The notes: generated by a model not told the origin, from the sequence alone. 64,000 bases of DNA from Firm-04 sp045627405 (GCA_045627405.1 JAZQNP010000097.1:1-64000), one strand, 5' to 3'; counted from the first letter of the stretch, positions 25,928 to 35,003 are shown. Numbers and translations: made by a program.

Positions 25928-25971
25928 AAATGCAGCAGCACTGTGCAAAAAATGCGGAGCTGCTGCATTTG
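25928..25971 (+). terminator. Possible terminator/hairpin after the GNAT gene
   Basis: Arms AAATGCAGCAGC and GCTGCTGCATTT are perfectly complementary around a 20-base loop, but no T-run follows. It may be an mRNA 3'-end hairpin. Confidence 0.45.
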
Positions 25972-26041
25972 TATGCATGAGATTCACACGGGCATTTCCC
26001 TTTCTTTTCACATTTTTCTCCTTGTTTTTCACAAAACAAAT

Positions 26042-26070
26042 TTGCAATAAACAAATTCGGATGGTATCAT
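26042..26070 (+). promoter_or_regulatory. SigA-type promoter for the beta-helix lipoprotein gene
   Basis: TTGCAA (26042-26047), 17 bp spacer, TATCAT (26065-26070). The leader to the ATG is A/C-rich. Confidence 0.65.
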
Positions 26071-26128
26071 ACAACCATAAAAACAAGGAACACAACCCCC
26101 AACCGAATTCTGGAAAGGAAGCGATCTC

Positions 26129-27508
26129 ATGAAAAAGATGACAATGATGACGGCAGCCATGCTGCTGAGCGTAATTCTCGCATTTGCAGCGACCGGATGT
26201 ACGGCAGATGATTCTGTGCAGAACAATGCAGCGGATCATACGACAGCCGGTGTATCGGAAACGGTCGATTCCGAAGCAGAAACAGAAACCGCAGATGCCT
26301 CGGATGCTGCCGAGGCAACCGAGACCGGTTCTTCTGTAAGTACAACGTCCGGAGAAAGCACGGTTGCGTCGGTGGTCAGCTACACCGGCAGCATGGAAAA
26401 TGTGCTGGATGTCAGCTCGGTGTTCACAGAGCGTGATCTGACGCAGACGGCTGATCTGACCGATGCGCAGTATCTATCCGTGTCGAACGGGCAGATGCTG
26501 ACTGTTACCGAAGCCGGCGTATTTGTCATCAGCGGCACGGCAGAGGAATGCACAATCATTGTGGATACAGACAGCACGGAGAAGGTACAGCTTGTACTGG
26601 ACGGCGTGAGCATCACCAACTCTGATTTTCCGGCGATTTATGTAAAGTCGGCTGATAAGGTTTTCATCACAACGACTGACAGCACGAACACATTGTCTGT
26701 CACCGGCAGCTTCACCTCTGACGGAGAAAACAATACCGATGCCGTGATCTACTCCACGGATGATCTGGTGCTGAACGGCGTCGGCTCACTGACGATCACT
26801 TCTGCATACGGCAACGGCATCTCCGCAAAGGACGATCTGAAAGTGACCGGCGGAACCTATACGATCACGGCAGCAGAGGATGCACTGGAAGCAAATGATT
26901 CCATTGCAATCTGCGGCGGCAGCTTTACGATCAAAGCCGGAAAGGACGGCTTCCACTGCGAGAATGATGAAGCCGAAGGTTATATCTACATTGCAGACGG
27001 TACACTCAGCATCAGCGCATCCGATGACGGCATTCAGGCGACGACCGTGCTTCGGATTGACGGCGGCACCGTGACGATCAGCGGCTCGGAGGGCATGGAA
27101 GCAACTTATGTACAGATCAACGGCGGTACGCTGGACATTACCGCTTTGGATGACGGTATCAACGCAGCGCAAAAGTCTTACAGTGTGGATGCTGCCATTG
27201 AAGTCAACGGCGGAGACATTTCCGTGACAATGGGCTCCGGCGACGTAGACGGCTTTGATGCAAACGGTTCCATTTATATCAACGGCGGTACCGTCAGCAT
27301 TTCCGTCAGTGAGGTCGGCACAGCGGAAGCGTTCGACTTTGACGGATCAGCAGAGCTGAACGGCGGCACCGTTTATGTCAACGGCGAGCAGATCACTGAG
27401 ATCACGACCGGTATGATGGGCGGCGGCATGATGGGCGGCTTCGGCGGTCAGGGCGGCGGTTTTTCCGACGGCATGGGCAGAGGCGGCTTCGGCGGCAGAA
27501 ACATGTAA
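26129..27508 (+). CDS. Cthe_2159-like carbohydrate-binding beta-helix lipoprotein
   Basis: A 459-residue surface lipoprotein: signal peptide with lipobox ATGC (Cys24), then an acidic Ser/Thr-rich linker to about residue 85. A long right-handed beta-helix follows, built of repeats such as GGTYTITAAEDALEAND, GGSFTIKAGKDGFHCEN and DGTLSISASDDGIQA. The repeats carry conserved Asp-Gly turns that would bind calcium. In Clostridium thermocellum the related Cthe_2159 protein binds acidic polysaccharides such as polygalacturonate. The last 40 residues are Gly/Met/Phe-rich (MMGGGMMGGFGGQGGGF). Single-gene unit. Start ATG 26129 follows GGAAAGGAAG. Confidence 0.83.
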   Translation: MKKMTMMTAAMLLSVILAFAATGCTADDSVQNNAADHTTAGVSETVDSEAETETADASDAAEATETGSSVSTTSGESTVASVVSYTGSMENVLDVSSVFTERDLTQTADLTDAQYLSVSNGQMLTVTEAGVFVISGTAEECTIIVDTDSTEKVQLVLDGVSITNSDFPAIYVKSADKVFITTTDSTNTLSVTGSFTSDGENNTDAVIYSTDDLVLNGVGSLTITSAYGNGISAKDDLKVTGGTYTITAAEDALEANDSIAICGGSFTIKAGKDGFHCENDEAEGYIYIADGTLSISASDDGIQATTVLRIDGGTVTISGSEGMEATYVQINGGTLDITALDDGINAAQKSYSVDAAIEVNGGDISVTMGSGDVDGFDANGSIYINGGTVSISVSEVGTAEAFDFDGSAELNGGTVYVNGEQITEITTGMMGGGMMGGFGGQGGGFSDGMGRGGFGGRNM

Positions 27509-27565
27509 TATGAAATAATCCGATTTTTCGGTATGATCCCCCTCTCTATCACAGTACAGGCACAC

Positions 27566-27597
27566 ACCGCGCCGGTTTCCGAAAGGACCGGCGCGGT
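27566..27597. terminator. GC-rich hairpin between convergent genes
   Basis: A perfect stem ACCGCGCCGGT / ACCGGCGCGGT with a 10-base loop. There is no T-run on either side, so it is an atypical terminator or mRNA end protector. Confidence 0.5.
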
Positions 27598-27602
27598 GCT
27601 GC

Positions 27603-29165
27603 TTAGTGATTGATAATAATGAGATTCGTCGGGTTCATGCCCGTCCAGCGCACGATCCAGTTCTCCTCGACGAGAATACGGGTGATGTCACCGACTTCCT
27701 CCTCCATCTGGGTCAGCATCATATCCTTCACATAAGGGTGGAAGCGATCGGGCGTGTGTTCGTATGTAATCTGTTTCGTAAGCTCCACTCTGTCCATCGC
27801 CGCTTGGTAAAGCTCCTGCGCCAGCGGTTTCAGAATTATGTTCAATTCTGAGTGTTGTGCTTTCGTAAGACTCGGAAAATTCGGTTTGATCTGATCGCCG
27901 CATCGGACAGCCAGTCCTTTCTCGATCAACTCGGTACAGACGATCTTGTCATTCTCTGTTTCCGGCTGCCATGTCGGGAGCATGGTCAGAACATTTGCCT
28001 GCACGGGAGTCATTCTCTGGTTCTGAATCTGCTCGCTGGGCGTATTGAAGTGAATCCAGTCGCAAAGGATTTCCCCGTGCTCGGTTTCGTAAGATGTCCA
28101 GAGCGGCACATAATTATCGCCCTTCGGCGGCAAGAGCTTCTCAACCAAAGTCAGCTCGGCAAAGGGTCCAAGCTTGGGATCCGGGCGATTTTTGCTCAGC
28201 TCCTGCTCAATATCACATTCATAGCTGATGGTTGTAGCGATTGCCGTAACGAGCCATTTCAGCGAGTTGACAGGCATATCGCTGCCGTAGAAGCCGATTG
28301 CACGGATCTTTTCCTCATTTTCCGCAAAGAAGCTCTTGATCTTTTCGGCAGTTTCTTTCAGCATCGCCGCCTTTGCCTGATAACGCTCCTTAATTGCGCC
28401 CTTGGTCTGAATCATCAGATTTGTCAGATAAAACCCGTTCTTTTCGGACAGAAGCTCCCGCTTCACAAGCTCCTTGATCTCGTCCTCCAAATAAGCAGTC
28501 GGCACACCGAGCTGTAAGCTGAGCTGCTCCTCGTTCTGTTTCTCGTAATAACATGCCATCATAATATTCTGCTGGATACTGTTCATATAGAAGCCGCGAT
28601 AATCTCTGATCGGTTCCTGGAACCATGTCCGAATCAGACTGACGGGATTATAGCTGTATTCTCCAAAATTTCTTTCCATTGTAATGCCCTCCTTGATCCG
28701 TTTTCTCGATTGGAATAGCAGATATTTCACCATGCTTGATGAAAGTGAAAAGCGCGCTGAAATTTCCTTGACGGAGCATCCTTCAATATAGTATGCGACC
28801 ATAACACGGCGGTAATTGGAGTTCAGCAGAGACAGCTCTCGCGTAATGAGCATGAACTGTTCGTTCTCCTGTGCCTGCTCTGCAACCCGATCCCAGGAAT
28901 TGTCCGGAATGGTATCATCCAGCTCGGCAGCATTGAGTCTGTCCTTCTTTCGGTACCAATCTTTGAGGATGTTGTGGGCAGTGCGCCAGACAAACGCGTA
29001 AAATGCCTTTTCATCACGCAGATTTTCAATGCTTTCGCACAGCGTCAGCAGGATCTCCTGGGATAAGTCCTCCGATTCCTGGTAAGAGTTTGTGCGTGAC
29101 AAACAGTACTGAAACACTGCTTTTGACATTTGCGCAATTTTTTCACGTCGTTCATCAAGGTTCAT
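27603..29165 (-). CDS. Sigma-70-family factor with a 358-residue C-terminal extension
   Basis: A 520-residue protein. ATG 29165 follows AAAGGAAAG; the open frame continues upstream without a ribosome site. Residues about 10-90 resemble sigma region 2 (YQESEDLSQEILLTLCESI, FYAFVWRTAHNILKDWYRK). Residues about 105-160 resemble region 4 (NSNYRRVMVAYYIEGCSVK, EISARFSLSSSMVKYLLFQS). Everything after residue 163 is foreign to ordinary ECF factors. It includes a winged-helix-like piece (LGVPTAYLEDEIKELVKREL) and long helices. AAGGAGGG stands 8 bases before the codon for M163, so a separate C-terminal protein may also be made. Role: transcription control, target unknown. Confidence 0.8.
   Translation of the reverse strand: MNLDERREKIAQMSKAVFQYCLSRTNSYQESEDLSQEILLTLCESIENLRDEKAFYAFVWRTAHNILKDWYRKKDRLNAAELDDTIPDNSWDRVAEQAQENEQFMLITRELSLLNSNYRRVMVAYYIEGCSVKEISARFSLSSSMVKYLLFQSRKRIKEGITMERNFGEYSYNPVSLIRTWFQEPIRDYRGFYMNSIQQNIMMACYYEKQNEEQLSLQLGVPTAYLEDEIKELVKRELLSEKNGFYLTNLMIQTKGAIKERYQAKAAMLKETAEKIKSFFAENEEKIRAIGFYGSDMPVNSLKWLVTAIATTISYECDIEQELSKNRPDPKLGPFAELTLVEKLLPPKGDNYVPLWTSYETEHGEILCDWIHFNTPSEQIQNQRMTPVQANVLTMLPTWQPETENDKIVCTELIEKGLAVRCGDQIKPNFPSLTKAQHSELNIILKPLAQELYQAAMDRVELTKQITYEHTPDRFHPYVKDMMLTQMEEEVGDITRILVEENWIVRWTGMNPTNLIIINH
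28679..28694 (-). promoter_or_regulatory. Internal ribosome-binding site at the sigma/extension junction
   Basis: Minus strand AAGGAGGG (28694-28687) precedes an in-frame ATG (28679, residue M163 of the 520-residue protein) by 7 bases. Spacing and strength are as good as at true starts in this window. Confidence 0.5.
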
Positions 29166-29290
29166 ACTCGGCTTTCCTTTCTTTGATTTTAGAAGCTTCT
29201 GTTTATATAGTGGTGAAATTTCGGCTTGGTTAGGGCAGAAAAGATTATTATGAAGAAATATGAGAAATAGCAGAAGCCGACAGAAACAGG

Positions 29291-29328
29291 AACAGGCAGA
29301 TATTTCGCAATCGAAATGTCTGCCTGTT
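29291..29328 (-). terminator. Terminator downstream of nspC
   Basis: A 17-bp stem AACAGGCAGATATTTCG / CGAAATGTCTGCCTGTT (one G-T type mismatch) with loop CAAT, in the 233-bp gap between nspC and the sigma gene. On the minus strand it is followed by CCTGTTTCTG, a weak T tail. Confidence 0.65.
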
Positions 29329-29398
29329 GTGCTTTTGCTATGCTGTACACAGAACCAGCCGCATCGACCTGCTGAGCAGCAGCACGGTTTTCTCTGCA

Positions 29399-30520
29399 TT
29401 AAAATCTATTTTTGTAGTCGCTGAAAGAAAAGGTCCGGAAGATTTTGCAGTTGCCGTTTGGCTCCCGCAGCGCGACGGCGGGCATCGGAATACCGGTATA
29501 CATTTTTGCTTTGGTGAGGGTATTGATCGCCATATCCTTGAATACCAGCCGGTCACCGATTTGCAGCGGACGCGCAAAGGAATAATCTCCGAATACATCT
29601 TCCGGCAGACAGCTTCTGCCGCCGAGACGATAGGTATAGGGCATAACGCCGGGTCTGTCGGCACCGACCAGCGGCGGGCGGTATTGCAGCTCTGTAATAT
29701 CCGGTGCATGGCACACCGCAGAAGAATCGAGCACGGCGATTTTCATACCGTTTTCGATGAGATCGACAACCGTTGTCACAAAATCGCCGGCTTCCCAGAC
29801 AATCGCCTCACCGGGTTCAAGATATACCTGCAAGCCATAGGTTTCCTGCAATTTTCTGATGCAGGCTTCCAGCGTATCGAGCTGATAGCCCTCTCTTGTG
29901 ATGTGGTGTCCGCCGCCGAGATTGATCCACTCCATCTCTGAAAGAAAAGGACCGAACTTTTCAATGACTGCATCGACGAGGTGTTCCAGTGCATCGGCGT
30001 TCTGCTCATAGAGCGCGTGAATGTGCAGTCCGTTGATCAGGCTGCGCAGATGCACGGGGAAATTGGCGCGCGTGGTGCCGAGACGGGAATTCGGCGCACA
30101 GGGATCAAATTCTTCGAGCTGCTGTGAAAGATATTCCGGATTGATCCGCAGCCCGACGGAGCAGCCGTTTGCGCGGGCAGCAAGGGCATACCGTTGCAGC
30201 TGTGTCGGGGAGTTGAAGGTGATATGATCGCAGGTTTTGAGTAGTTCCTCCATTTCATCCGGCAGATATGCAGTTTGTATGATATGGTTTTCGCCGGGGA
30301 AATAGAGCTTTGCAAGCTGTGCCTCATAAGCGGAACAGGAAGAGCAGCCGTCAAGATAGCGTGCGATAATGGAATAAAACGGGAAAGATGAGAATGCTTT
30401 TTGCGCATAGAGAATTTTACATCCTGTGCGCTTCCGCAGCCCGTCAAGCAATTCCAGATTCTGTTTCAGCTTTTTCTGGTCAATCAGATAACACGGCGTG
30501 GGCAAAGCAGATTCAAGCAT
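29399..30520 (-). CDS. nspC: Carboxynorspermidine/carboxyspermidine decarboxylase
   Basis: A 373-residue PLP enzyme of the alanine-racemase-fold decarboxylases. The start MLESALPTPCYLIDQKKL leads to ILYAQKAFSSFPFY, where the Lys binds PLP. Further motifs are NGLHIHALYEQNADALE, NLGGGHHITREGY, YLEPGEAIVW and VLDSSAVCHAPDITE, the specificity helix region of NspC. It makes spermidine or norspermidine from the carboxy form. The usual partner, carboxyspermidine dehydrogenase, is not adjacent. ATG 30520 is preferred over GTG 30529, which would be too near AGGATG. Confidence 0.93.
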   Translation of the reverse strand: MLESALPTPCYLIDQKKLKQNLELLDGLRKRTGCKILYAQKAFSSFPFYSIIARYLDGCSSCSAYEAQLAKLYFPGENHIIQTAYLPDEMEELLKTCDHITFNSPTQLQRYALAARANGCSVGLRINPEYLSQQLEEFDPCAPNSRLGTTRANFPVHLRSLINGLHIHALYEQNADALEHLVDAVIEKFGPFLSEMEWINLGGGHHITREGYQLDTLEACIRKLQETYGLQVYLEPGEAIVWEAGDFVTTVVDLIENGMKIAVLDSSAVCHAPDITELQYRPPLVGADRPGVMPYTYRLGGRSCLPEDVFGDYSFARPLQIGDRLVFKDMAINTLTKAKMYTGIPMPAVALREPNGNCKIFRTFSFSDYKNRF

Positions 30521-30560
30521 TTTTATCACATCCTACCTGTTCAAATTTCGTTCATATATT

Positions 30561-30589
30561 AGTATAGCACATTCTCAGTCTTTTTGCAA
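30561..30589 (-). promoter_or_regulatory. SigA-type promoter for nspC
   Basis: Minus strand TTGCAA (30589-30584), 17 bp spacer, TATACT (30566-30561). Confidence 0.72.
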
Positions 30590-30652
30590 GAGGGAATATA
30601 GATTTGGCAGAAAAAGAAGCATTTGGATGCAAAGTCTACGCCTTTGCATTTG

Positions 30653-30694
30653 AAAAGCGACCCGAACCGTATCCTTACAGTTCAGGCCGCTTTA
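30653..30694 (-). terminator. Terminator of the first ABC exporter operon
   Basis: Plus-strand arms AAAGCGACCCGAAC and GTTCAGGCCGCTTT pair with two mismatches. The hairpin lies directly after the stop at 30695 and is followed on the minus strand by TTTT. Confidence 0.7.
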
Positions 30695-32449
30695 TTACCG
30701 TTGAAACTGGCTCTGATAGAGCGTTGCATAGAATCCGTTTTTTCTGAGAAGGGAATCATGCGTACCTTGCTCGACGATGTGTCCGTCGCGCATGACGAGA
30801 ATCAGGTCTGCGCTGCGGATCGTAGAGAGACGGTGTGCGACAATGAATGCGGTACGCCCCTCCATCATGCGGTTGAAAGCGGATTGAATCTTCTGTTCTG
30901 TACGCGTATCAATGGACGAGGTTGCTTCATCGAGAATCAGCATAGGCGGAAGCGCGAGCATCAGACGGGCAATGCAGAGCAGCTGCCGCTGTCCTTGGGA
31001 GAGTGCGCCGCTTTTATCGCTGATTACCGTATCATAGCCGCTTGGAAGCTGCCGGATGAAGCTGTGCGCATGCGCAGCCTTAGCCGCAGCGATAACCTCT
31101 TCATCGGTTGCGTTAGGCATTCCGAAGCGGATATTGTCCCGCACCGTTGCGTGTTTCAGCCAGGTTTCCTGCAAAACCATGCCGATCTGGTCGCGGAGGC
31201 TTTCTCTGGTCAGCTGTCTCAGGTCAATCTGATCCAGTAAGATTGCCCCTTTGTTGACGTCATAGAACCGCATAATCAGATTGATGAGTGTGGTTTTGCC
31301 GCAGCCGGTCGGACCGACAACGGCGATATGCTGTCCGGGCTTGACGTTCAGATTGCAGTCGGTAATCAGCGGGCGTTCCGGAACGTAAGAGAATGACACA
31401 TGACTGAACCGGACATTGCCTTCTGCATGGAACAGTGAGATGGCATCATCGGAATTTTCTGTTTCTTCGGGGAGGTCAATCAGCGCGAAGATACGGTCGG
31501 CGCAGGCAATGGCATTCTGCAATTCTGTGATGACGCCGGAGATTTCGTTAAACGGCTTGGTGTACTGATTTGCGTAGCTCAGAAAGCAGGACAGTCCGCC
31601 GACAGTGATCGTACCGCGGATTGCGGCGAGAGAGCCTGTGAGGGCAACCGCCGCATACACCAGCGCATTGACAAATCGCGTGCAGGGATTGGTCAGAGAT
31701 GAGAAGAATGTCGCTTTCAGTGCAGCATCGGAGAGACGGTCGTTGCTGTCATCAAATTGCTCCATGATTTTCGCTTCATGCCCGAATGCCTGCACGACTT
31801 TCTGTCCCGCGACCGTTTCAGTGATCATTGCCGTCTGTTCCGCCCGCAGAGCCGCCTGTTTGCTGAACATCGCGTAGGTGTGTTTGGCAATAAAAGACGC
31901 GACAAACAGCGAGAGCGGCGTCAGCAGGATGACGGTCAGTGTGATGCCCAGGTGGATGGTGAGCATAAAGATCAGCGTGCCGAGGATGGTCAGAATGCCG
32001 GTAAAAAGCTGCGTGAATCCGAGCAGCAGACCGTCCGCAAACTGATCGACATCGGAGATCATGCGGCTGACAATGTCTCCGGCGGGCTGTGTGTCGAGAT
32101 AAGAGAGCGGCAGCCGGGCGAGCTTGCGAAACGCCTGATTCCGGATTCTTGCGACGGCTTCATAGGTAATGCGGTTGTTGAGAATGCTCATGCTCCACTG
32201 CAAAACAGCAGTCAGCGCGGCTGAGCTGCCGATAATGATTAGAATTTGCGTCACAGTGGAAAAATCAACATTTCCGGCGGATTCGATGCAGTCGAGCGCA
32301 TTGCCGATCATGATGGGAATATAGAGCGTCAGCGCGACGGTGACTGCTGCAAGAATGAGTGTAGAAACGATCCATTTCCGGTCGCGTTTCAGATATTGCA
32401 GCACGCGGCGGAGGGTGACAAGCTGCGCAGAAGATTGTTTGTTACGCAT
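30695..32449 (-). CDS. ABC exporter half-transporter, catalytic-site subunit (exporter 1)
   Basis: A 584-residue protein with an N-terminal six-helix exporter domain and a C-terminal ATPase. Walker A is GPTGCGKTTLI, the signature is LSQGQRQLL (not LSGGQ), Walker B with catalytic Glu is PMLILDEATSSID, and the switch His is in FIVAHRLST. The odd signature plus intact Walker B is typical of one half of a heterodimeric exporter (BmrCD/LmrCD/TM287-288 type). ATG 32449 lies 9 bases after GGAGG and overlaps the partner gene by 8 bp, so expression is coupled. Drug, lipid or peptide export is possible. Confidence 0.9.
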   Translation of the reverse strand: MRNKQSSAQLVTLRRVLQYLKRDRKWIVSTLILAAVTVALTLYIPIMIGNALDCIESAGNVDFSTVTQILIIIGSSAALTAVLQWSMSILNNRITYEAVARIRNQAFRKLARLPLSYLDTQPAGDIVSRMISDVDQFADGLLLGFTQLFTGILTILGTLIFMLTIHLGITLTVILLTPLSLFVASFIAKHTYAMFSKQAALRAEQTAMITETVAGQKVVQAFGHEAKIMEQFDDSNDRLSDAALKATFFSSLTNPCTRFVNALVYAAVALTGSLAAIRGTITVGGLSCFLSYANQYTKPFNEISGVITELQNAIACADRIFALIDLPEETENSDDAISLFHAEGNVRFSHVSFSYVPERPLITDCNLNVKPGQHIAVVGPTGCGKTTLINLIMRFYDVNKGAILLDQIDLRQLTRESLRDQIGMVLQETWLKHATVRDNIRFGMPNATDEEVIAAAKAAHAHSFIRQLPSGYDTVISDKSGALSQGQRQLLCIARLMLALPPMLILDEATSSIDTRTEQKIQSAFNRMMEGRTAFIVAHRLSTIRSADLILVMRDGHIVEQGTHDSLLRKNGFYATLYQSQFQR

Positions 32450-34187
32450 GGTGAGCATCCTCCTTCTCCTCCGGAAATTGTGACAGATGGATTTCGCGGT
32501 AAACCGCGCAGCATTGCAGCAGGGTGTCATGTGTACCGCTGCCGACGAGCTCTCCGTCTTCCAGAACGAGAATCAGATCTGCATGCTGGATGGAAGCCGT
32601 GCGCTGGGAAACGACAAATACCGTCGGCTGATAGGGGAGTGTGCGCAGTGCAGAACGCAGCGAAGCGTCAGTTGCGTAATCGAGCGCAGAGGCACTGTCA
32701 TCGAGAATCAGAAATTCCGGTTCCCGCACAAGGGCTCTTGCGATGGTCAGACGCTGTCGCTGACCGCCGGAAAAATTCTGTCCGCTTTCGGTTACGGGTT
32801 CATCGAGTCCGGCAGGCTTTGCGTTGACGACATCGAGTGCCTGAGCTGCTTCAAGCGCAGCATACAGCGCATCATCATCGGCATGTTCATTTCCCCATTG
32901 CAGGTTGTCGCGGATGGTTCCCTGAAAGAGCATGGCTTTCTGTGGCACAGTGCCGATGCGTGCGCGCAGGGCATCGCGGCGAAAGTTTATGCTGTCGATG
33001 CCGTCTACGGTGATGCTGCCCTCTGTCGGTTCATAAAAGCGCGGTAAGAGATTGACCAGTGTGGATTTACCGGAGCCGGTACCGCCGATGATGCCGATGA
33101 CATCACCGCGCTTTGCCGAGAAAGAAATATCGTGCAGAGCCGGCGCACCGCCGTCCTGATAGGTAAATGAAACATGGGAAAATATCACGCTGCCGCGATG
33201 ATCTTCTGAGATTTCGGGCATATTGCGTGTGTCGTCGTCAAGCGGTTCTCCGGTTTCAAAAACAGCCTGAATGCGGTTCCCGCAGGCGATCGCTTTGGTC
33301 AGCATAATCAGAAAGCTTGCAAATTTAATCAGCTCCGTCAGAATCTGCGACATATAGTTATAGAGTGCGACCACAGAGCCTTGGGTCAGCAAGCCGGCAT
33401 CGACGCGGACAGCACCGATATAGATCAGGGCAATCACCGCGCCGTTTATCATCACATAGGTGAGCGGATTCATGAGTGCGGAGAGTTTGCCGACCGTTTC
33501 CTGCATCCGGACCAGCATGCGGTTTTGCTTGCGAAAGATCTGTGTCTCCTGCTCCTCCATGCGAAATGCACGGATCACGCGTACACCGGTAAGGTTTTCG
33601 CGTGTTGCTTCGGTCACGGTGTCCAGTTGATTTTGTACGTTCCGGTTTTTGGGAATGGTCAGCAGCATAATGCCGAACACAACGACCGCCAGCAGCGGAA
33701 TCGCAACGACAAAGACCAACGCGCCCCTGACATCGACAGTGAACGCCATGATCATTGCGCCGAGTACGATAAACGGTGAGCGCAGCAGAAGCCGGATTGT
33801 CATGTTGACGCCGGACTGCATCTGGTTGATGTCGCTGGTCATGCGGGTGATGATCGCAGAAGTGCCGAGCCGGTCAAGATCGCTGTACGAGAGCTTCTGG
33901 ATATGCCCCATCAGCGCGTGCCGCACCTTTCCGGAAAAACCGACCGCAGCCTTGGCAGCAAAATACTGTGCAAACAGCGTATTCGTCAGACCGACCGCAG
34001 CAAGCAGAACCATCAGAAGACTCATTTTGATCAGATACGGTTTGTTTTGCTCTGCAATGCCCGTGTCGATCATCGCCTTGACCACAAGCGGGATCATCAG
34101 TTCAAAGGTTGCTTCGAGCATTTTGAAGAGCGGTGCAAGGATACATTCCTTTTTGTATTCGCGCAGATAGCGCAGCAGTTTTTTCAT
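32442..34187 (-). CDS. ABC exporter half-transporter, degenerate-site subunit (exporter 1)
   Basis: A 581-residue half-transporter, first gene of the pair. Walker A is GGTGSGKSTLV and the signature is a regular FSGGQRQRL. Walker B ends LILDDSASALD, so the catalytic Glu is replaced by Asp. The switch region reads FVVSQRTAS, lacking the usual His. It therefore contributes the non-hydrolysing site while supplying a good signature to its partner. ATG 34187 follows GCGGAGGATGAT. Confidence 0.9.
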   Translation of the reverse strand: MKKLLRYLREYKKECILAPLFKMLEATFELMIPLVVKAMIDTGIAEQNKPYLIKMSLLMVLLAAVGLTNTLFAQYFAAKAAVGFSGKVRHALMGHIQKLSYSDLDRLGTSAIITRMTSDINQMQSGVNMTIRLLLRSPFIVLGAMIMAFTVDVRGALVFVVAIPLLAVVVFGIMLLTIPKNRNVQNQLDTVTEATRENLTGVRVIRAFRMEEQETQIFRKQNRMLVRMQETVGKLSALMNPLTYVMINGAVIALIYIGAVRVDAGLLTQGSVVALYNYMSQILTELIKFASFLIMLTKAIACGNRIQAVFETGEPLDDDTRNMPEISEDHRGSVIFSHVSFTYQDGGAPALHDISFSAKRGDVIGIIGGTGSGKSTLVNLLPRFYEPTEGSITVDGIDSINFRRDALRARIGTVPQKAMLFQGTIRDNLQWGNEHADDDALYAALEAAQALDVVNAKPAGLDEPVTESGQNFSGGQRQRLTIARALVREPEFLILDDSASALDYATDASLRSALRTLPYQPTVFVVSQRTASIQHADLILVLEDGELVGSGTHDTLLQCCAVYREIHLSQFPEEKEDAHHA

Positions 34188-34215
34188 ATCATCCTCCGCA
34201 GATTATATCTGCTTT

Positions 34216-34244
34216 ATTATACCGCAGTCGGACAGAAAAGTCAA
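34216..34244 (-). promoter_or_regulatory. SigA-type promoter of exporter 1 operon
   Basis: Minus strand TTGACT (34244-34239), 17 bp spacer, TATAAT (34221-34216). Confidence 0.78.
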
Positions 34245-34316
34245 TAAGGGCAGCAAAACTGCACGCACAGAGGACACGCATCCAGCATACGCTGTATGGA
34301 AGAGGTGGATACATAT

Positions 34317-35003
34317 ATGCTGAAATTTTTGTCCGGCATTCTCTCGCAGCTGACGCTTCTGCTCTTGCATGTAGATCACACGGCAGCGTTTCCGCAGCCG
34401 CTGACAAAAGCAGAAGAGGAAGCATGCTTGCAGCAGATTGCCGCGGGAGACGAATCGGCGCGGCAGCGGCTGATCACGCACAATCTGCGGCTGGTCGCAC
34501 ACATGACAAAGAAGTTTTATACTGCCGAGCGGGAGCAGGAGGAGCTGATTTCGATCGGCACGCTGGGTCTGATGAAGGCGGCGGCATCTTTTGACCCGAA
34601 AAAGGGGGCGCGGTTTGCGACCTATGCAAGCCGGTGTATTGAAAATGAGATTCTGATGCATTACCGCGCAAAGAAGAAGACCAACGGGGAAGTGTTTTTT
34701 GATGATCCGCTGGAATACGATAAAGACGGCAACGCACTGACGCTGCTTGACATCATGCCGGACGACTGCGATTTAGAGGAGCAGGTTGCGCAGTCGATGC
34801 AGGAAAAGCAGCTTTATCATTTTCTGCAAACGCGTCTTTCCAAGCGCGAATGGACCGTTATAGTTTACCGTTACGGATTGTTCGGGGAACAGGAGCGCAC
34901 GCAGCGGGAGGTCGCAGAGCTGCTCGGTATCAGCCGTTCCTATGTATCCCGCATAGAAAAGCACGCGCTGTCGGTTCTGCGGCAGGCATACGAGTCTGCA
35001 TAA
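34317..35003 (+). CDS. sigK: Sporulation sigma factor SigK (pro-form)
   Basis: About 228 residues, starting at ATG 34317 after GAGGTGG; another in-frame ATG at 34296 contains that site. The hydrophobic N-terminus MLKFLSGILSQLTLLLLHV, followed by AFPQPLTKAEEEACL, matches the pro-sequence region of SigK. Region 2 is HNLRLVAHMTKKFYT, ISIGTLGLMKAAASFD and FATYASRCIENEILMHYR. Region 4 is TQREVAELLGISRSYVSRIE. It directs late mother-cell transcription. The gene is intact here, with no skin-type insertion. Confidence 0.92.
   Translation: MLKFLSGILSQLTLLLLHVDHTAAFPQPLTKAEEEACLQQIAAGDESARQRLITHNLRLVAHMTKKFYTAEREQEELISIGTLGLMKAAASFDPKKGARFATYASRCIENEILMHYRAKKKTNGEVFFDDPLEYDKDGNALTLLDIMPDDCDLEEQVAQSMQEKQLYHFLQTRLSKREWTVIVYRYGLFGEQERTQREVAELLGISRSYVSRIEKHALSVLRQAYESA

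Noticed and set aside
34260..34316. SigE-type promoter before sigK
   Set aside because: CATACGCT resembles the -10 box of SigE promoters, but no convincing -35 lies at the right distance.
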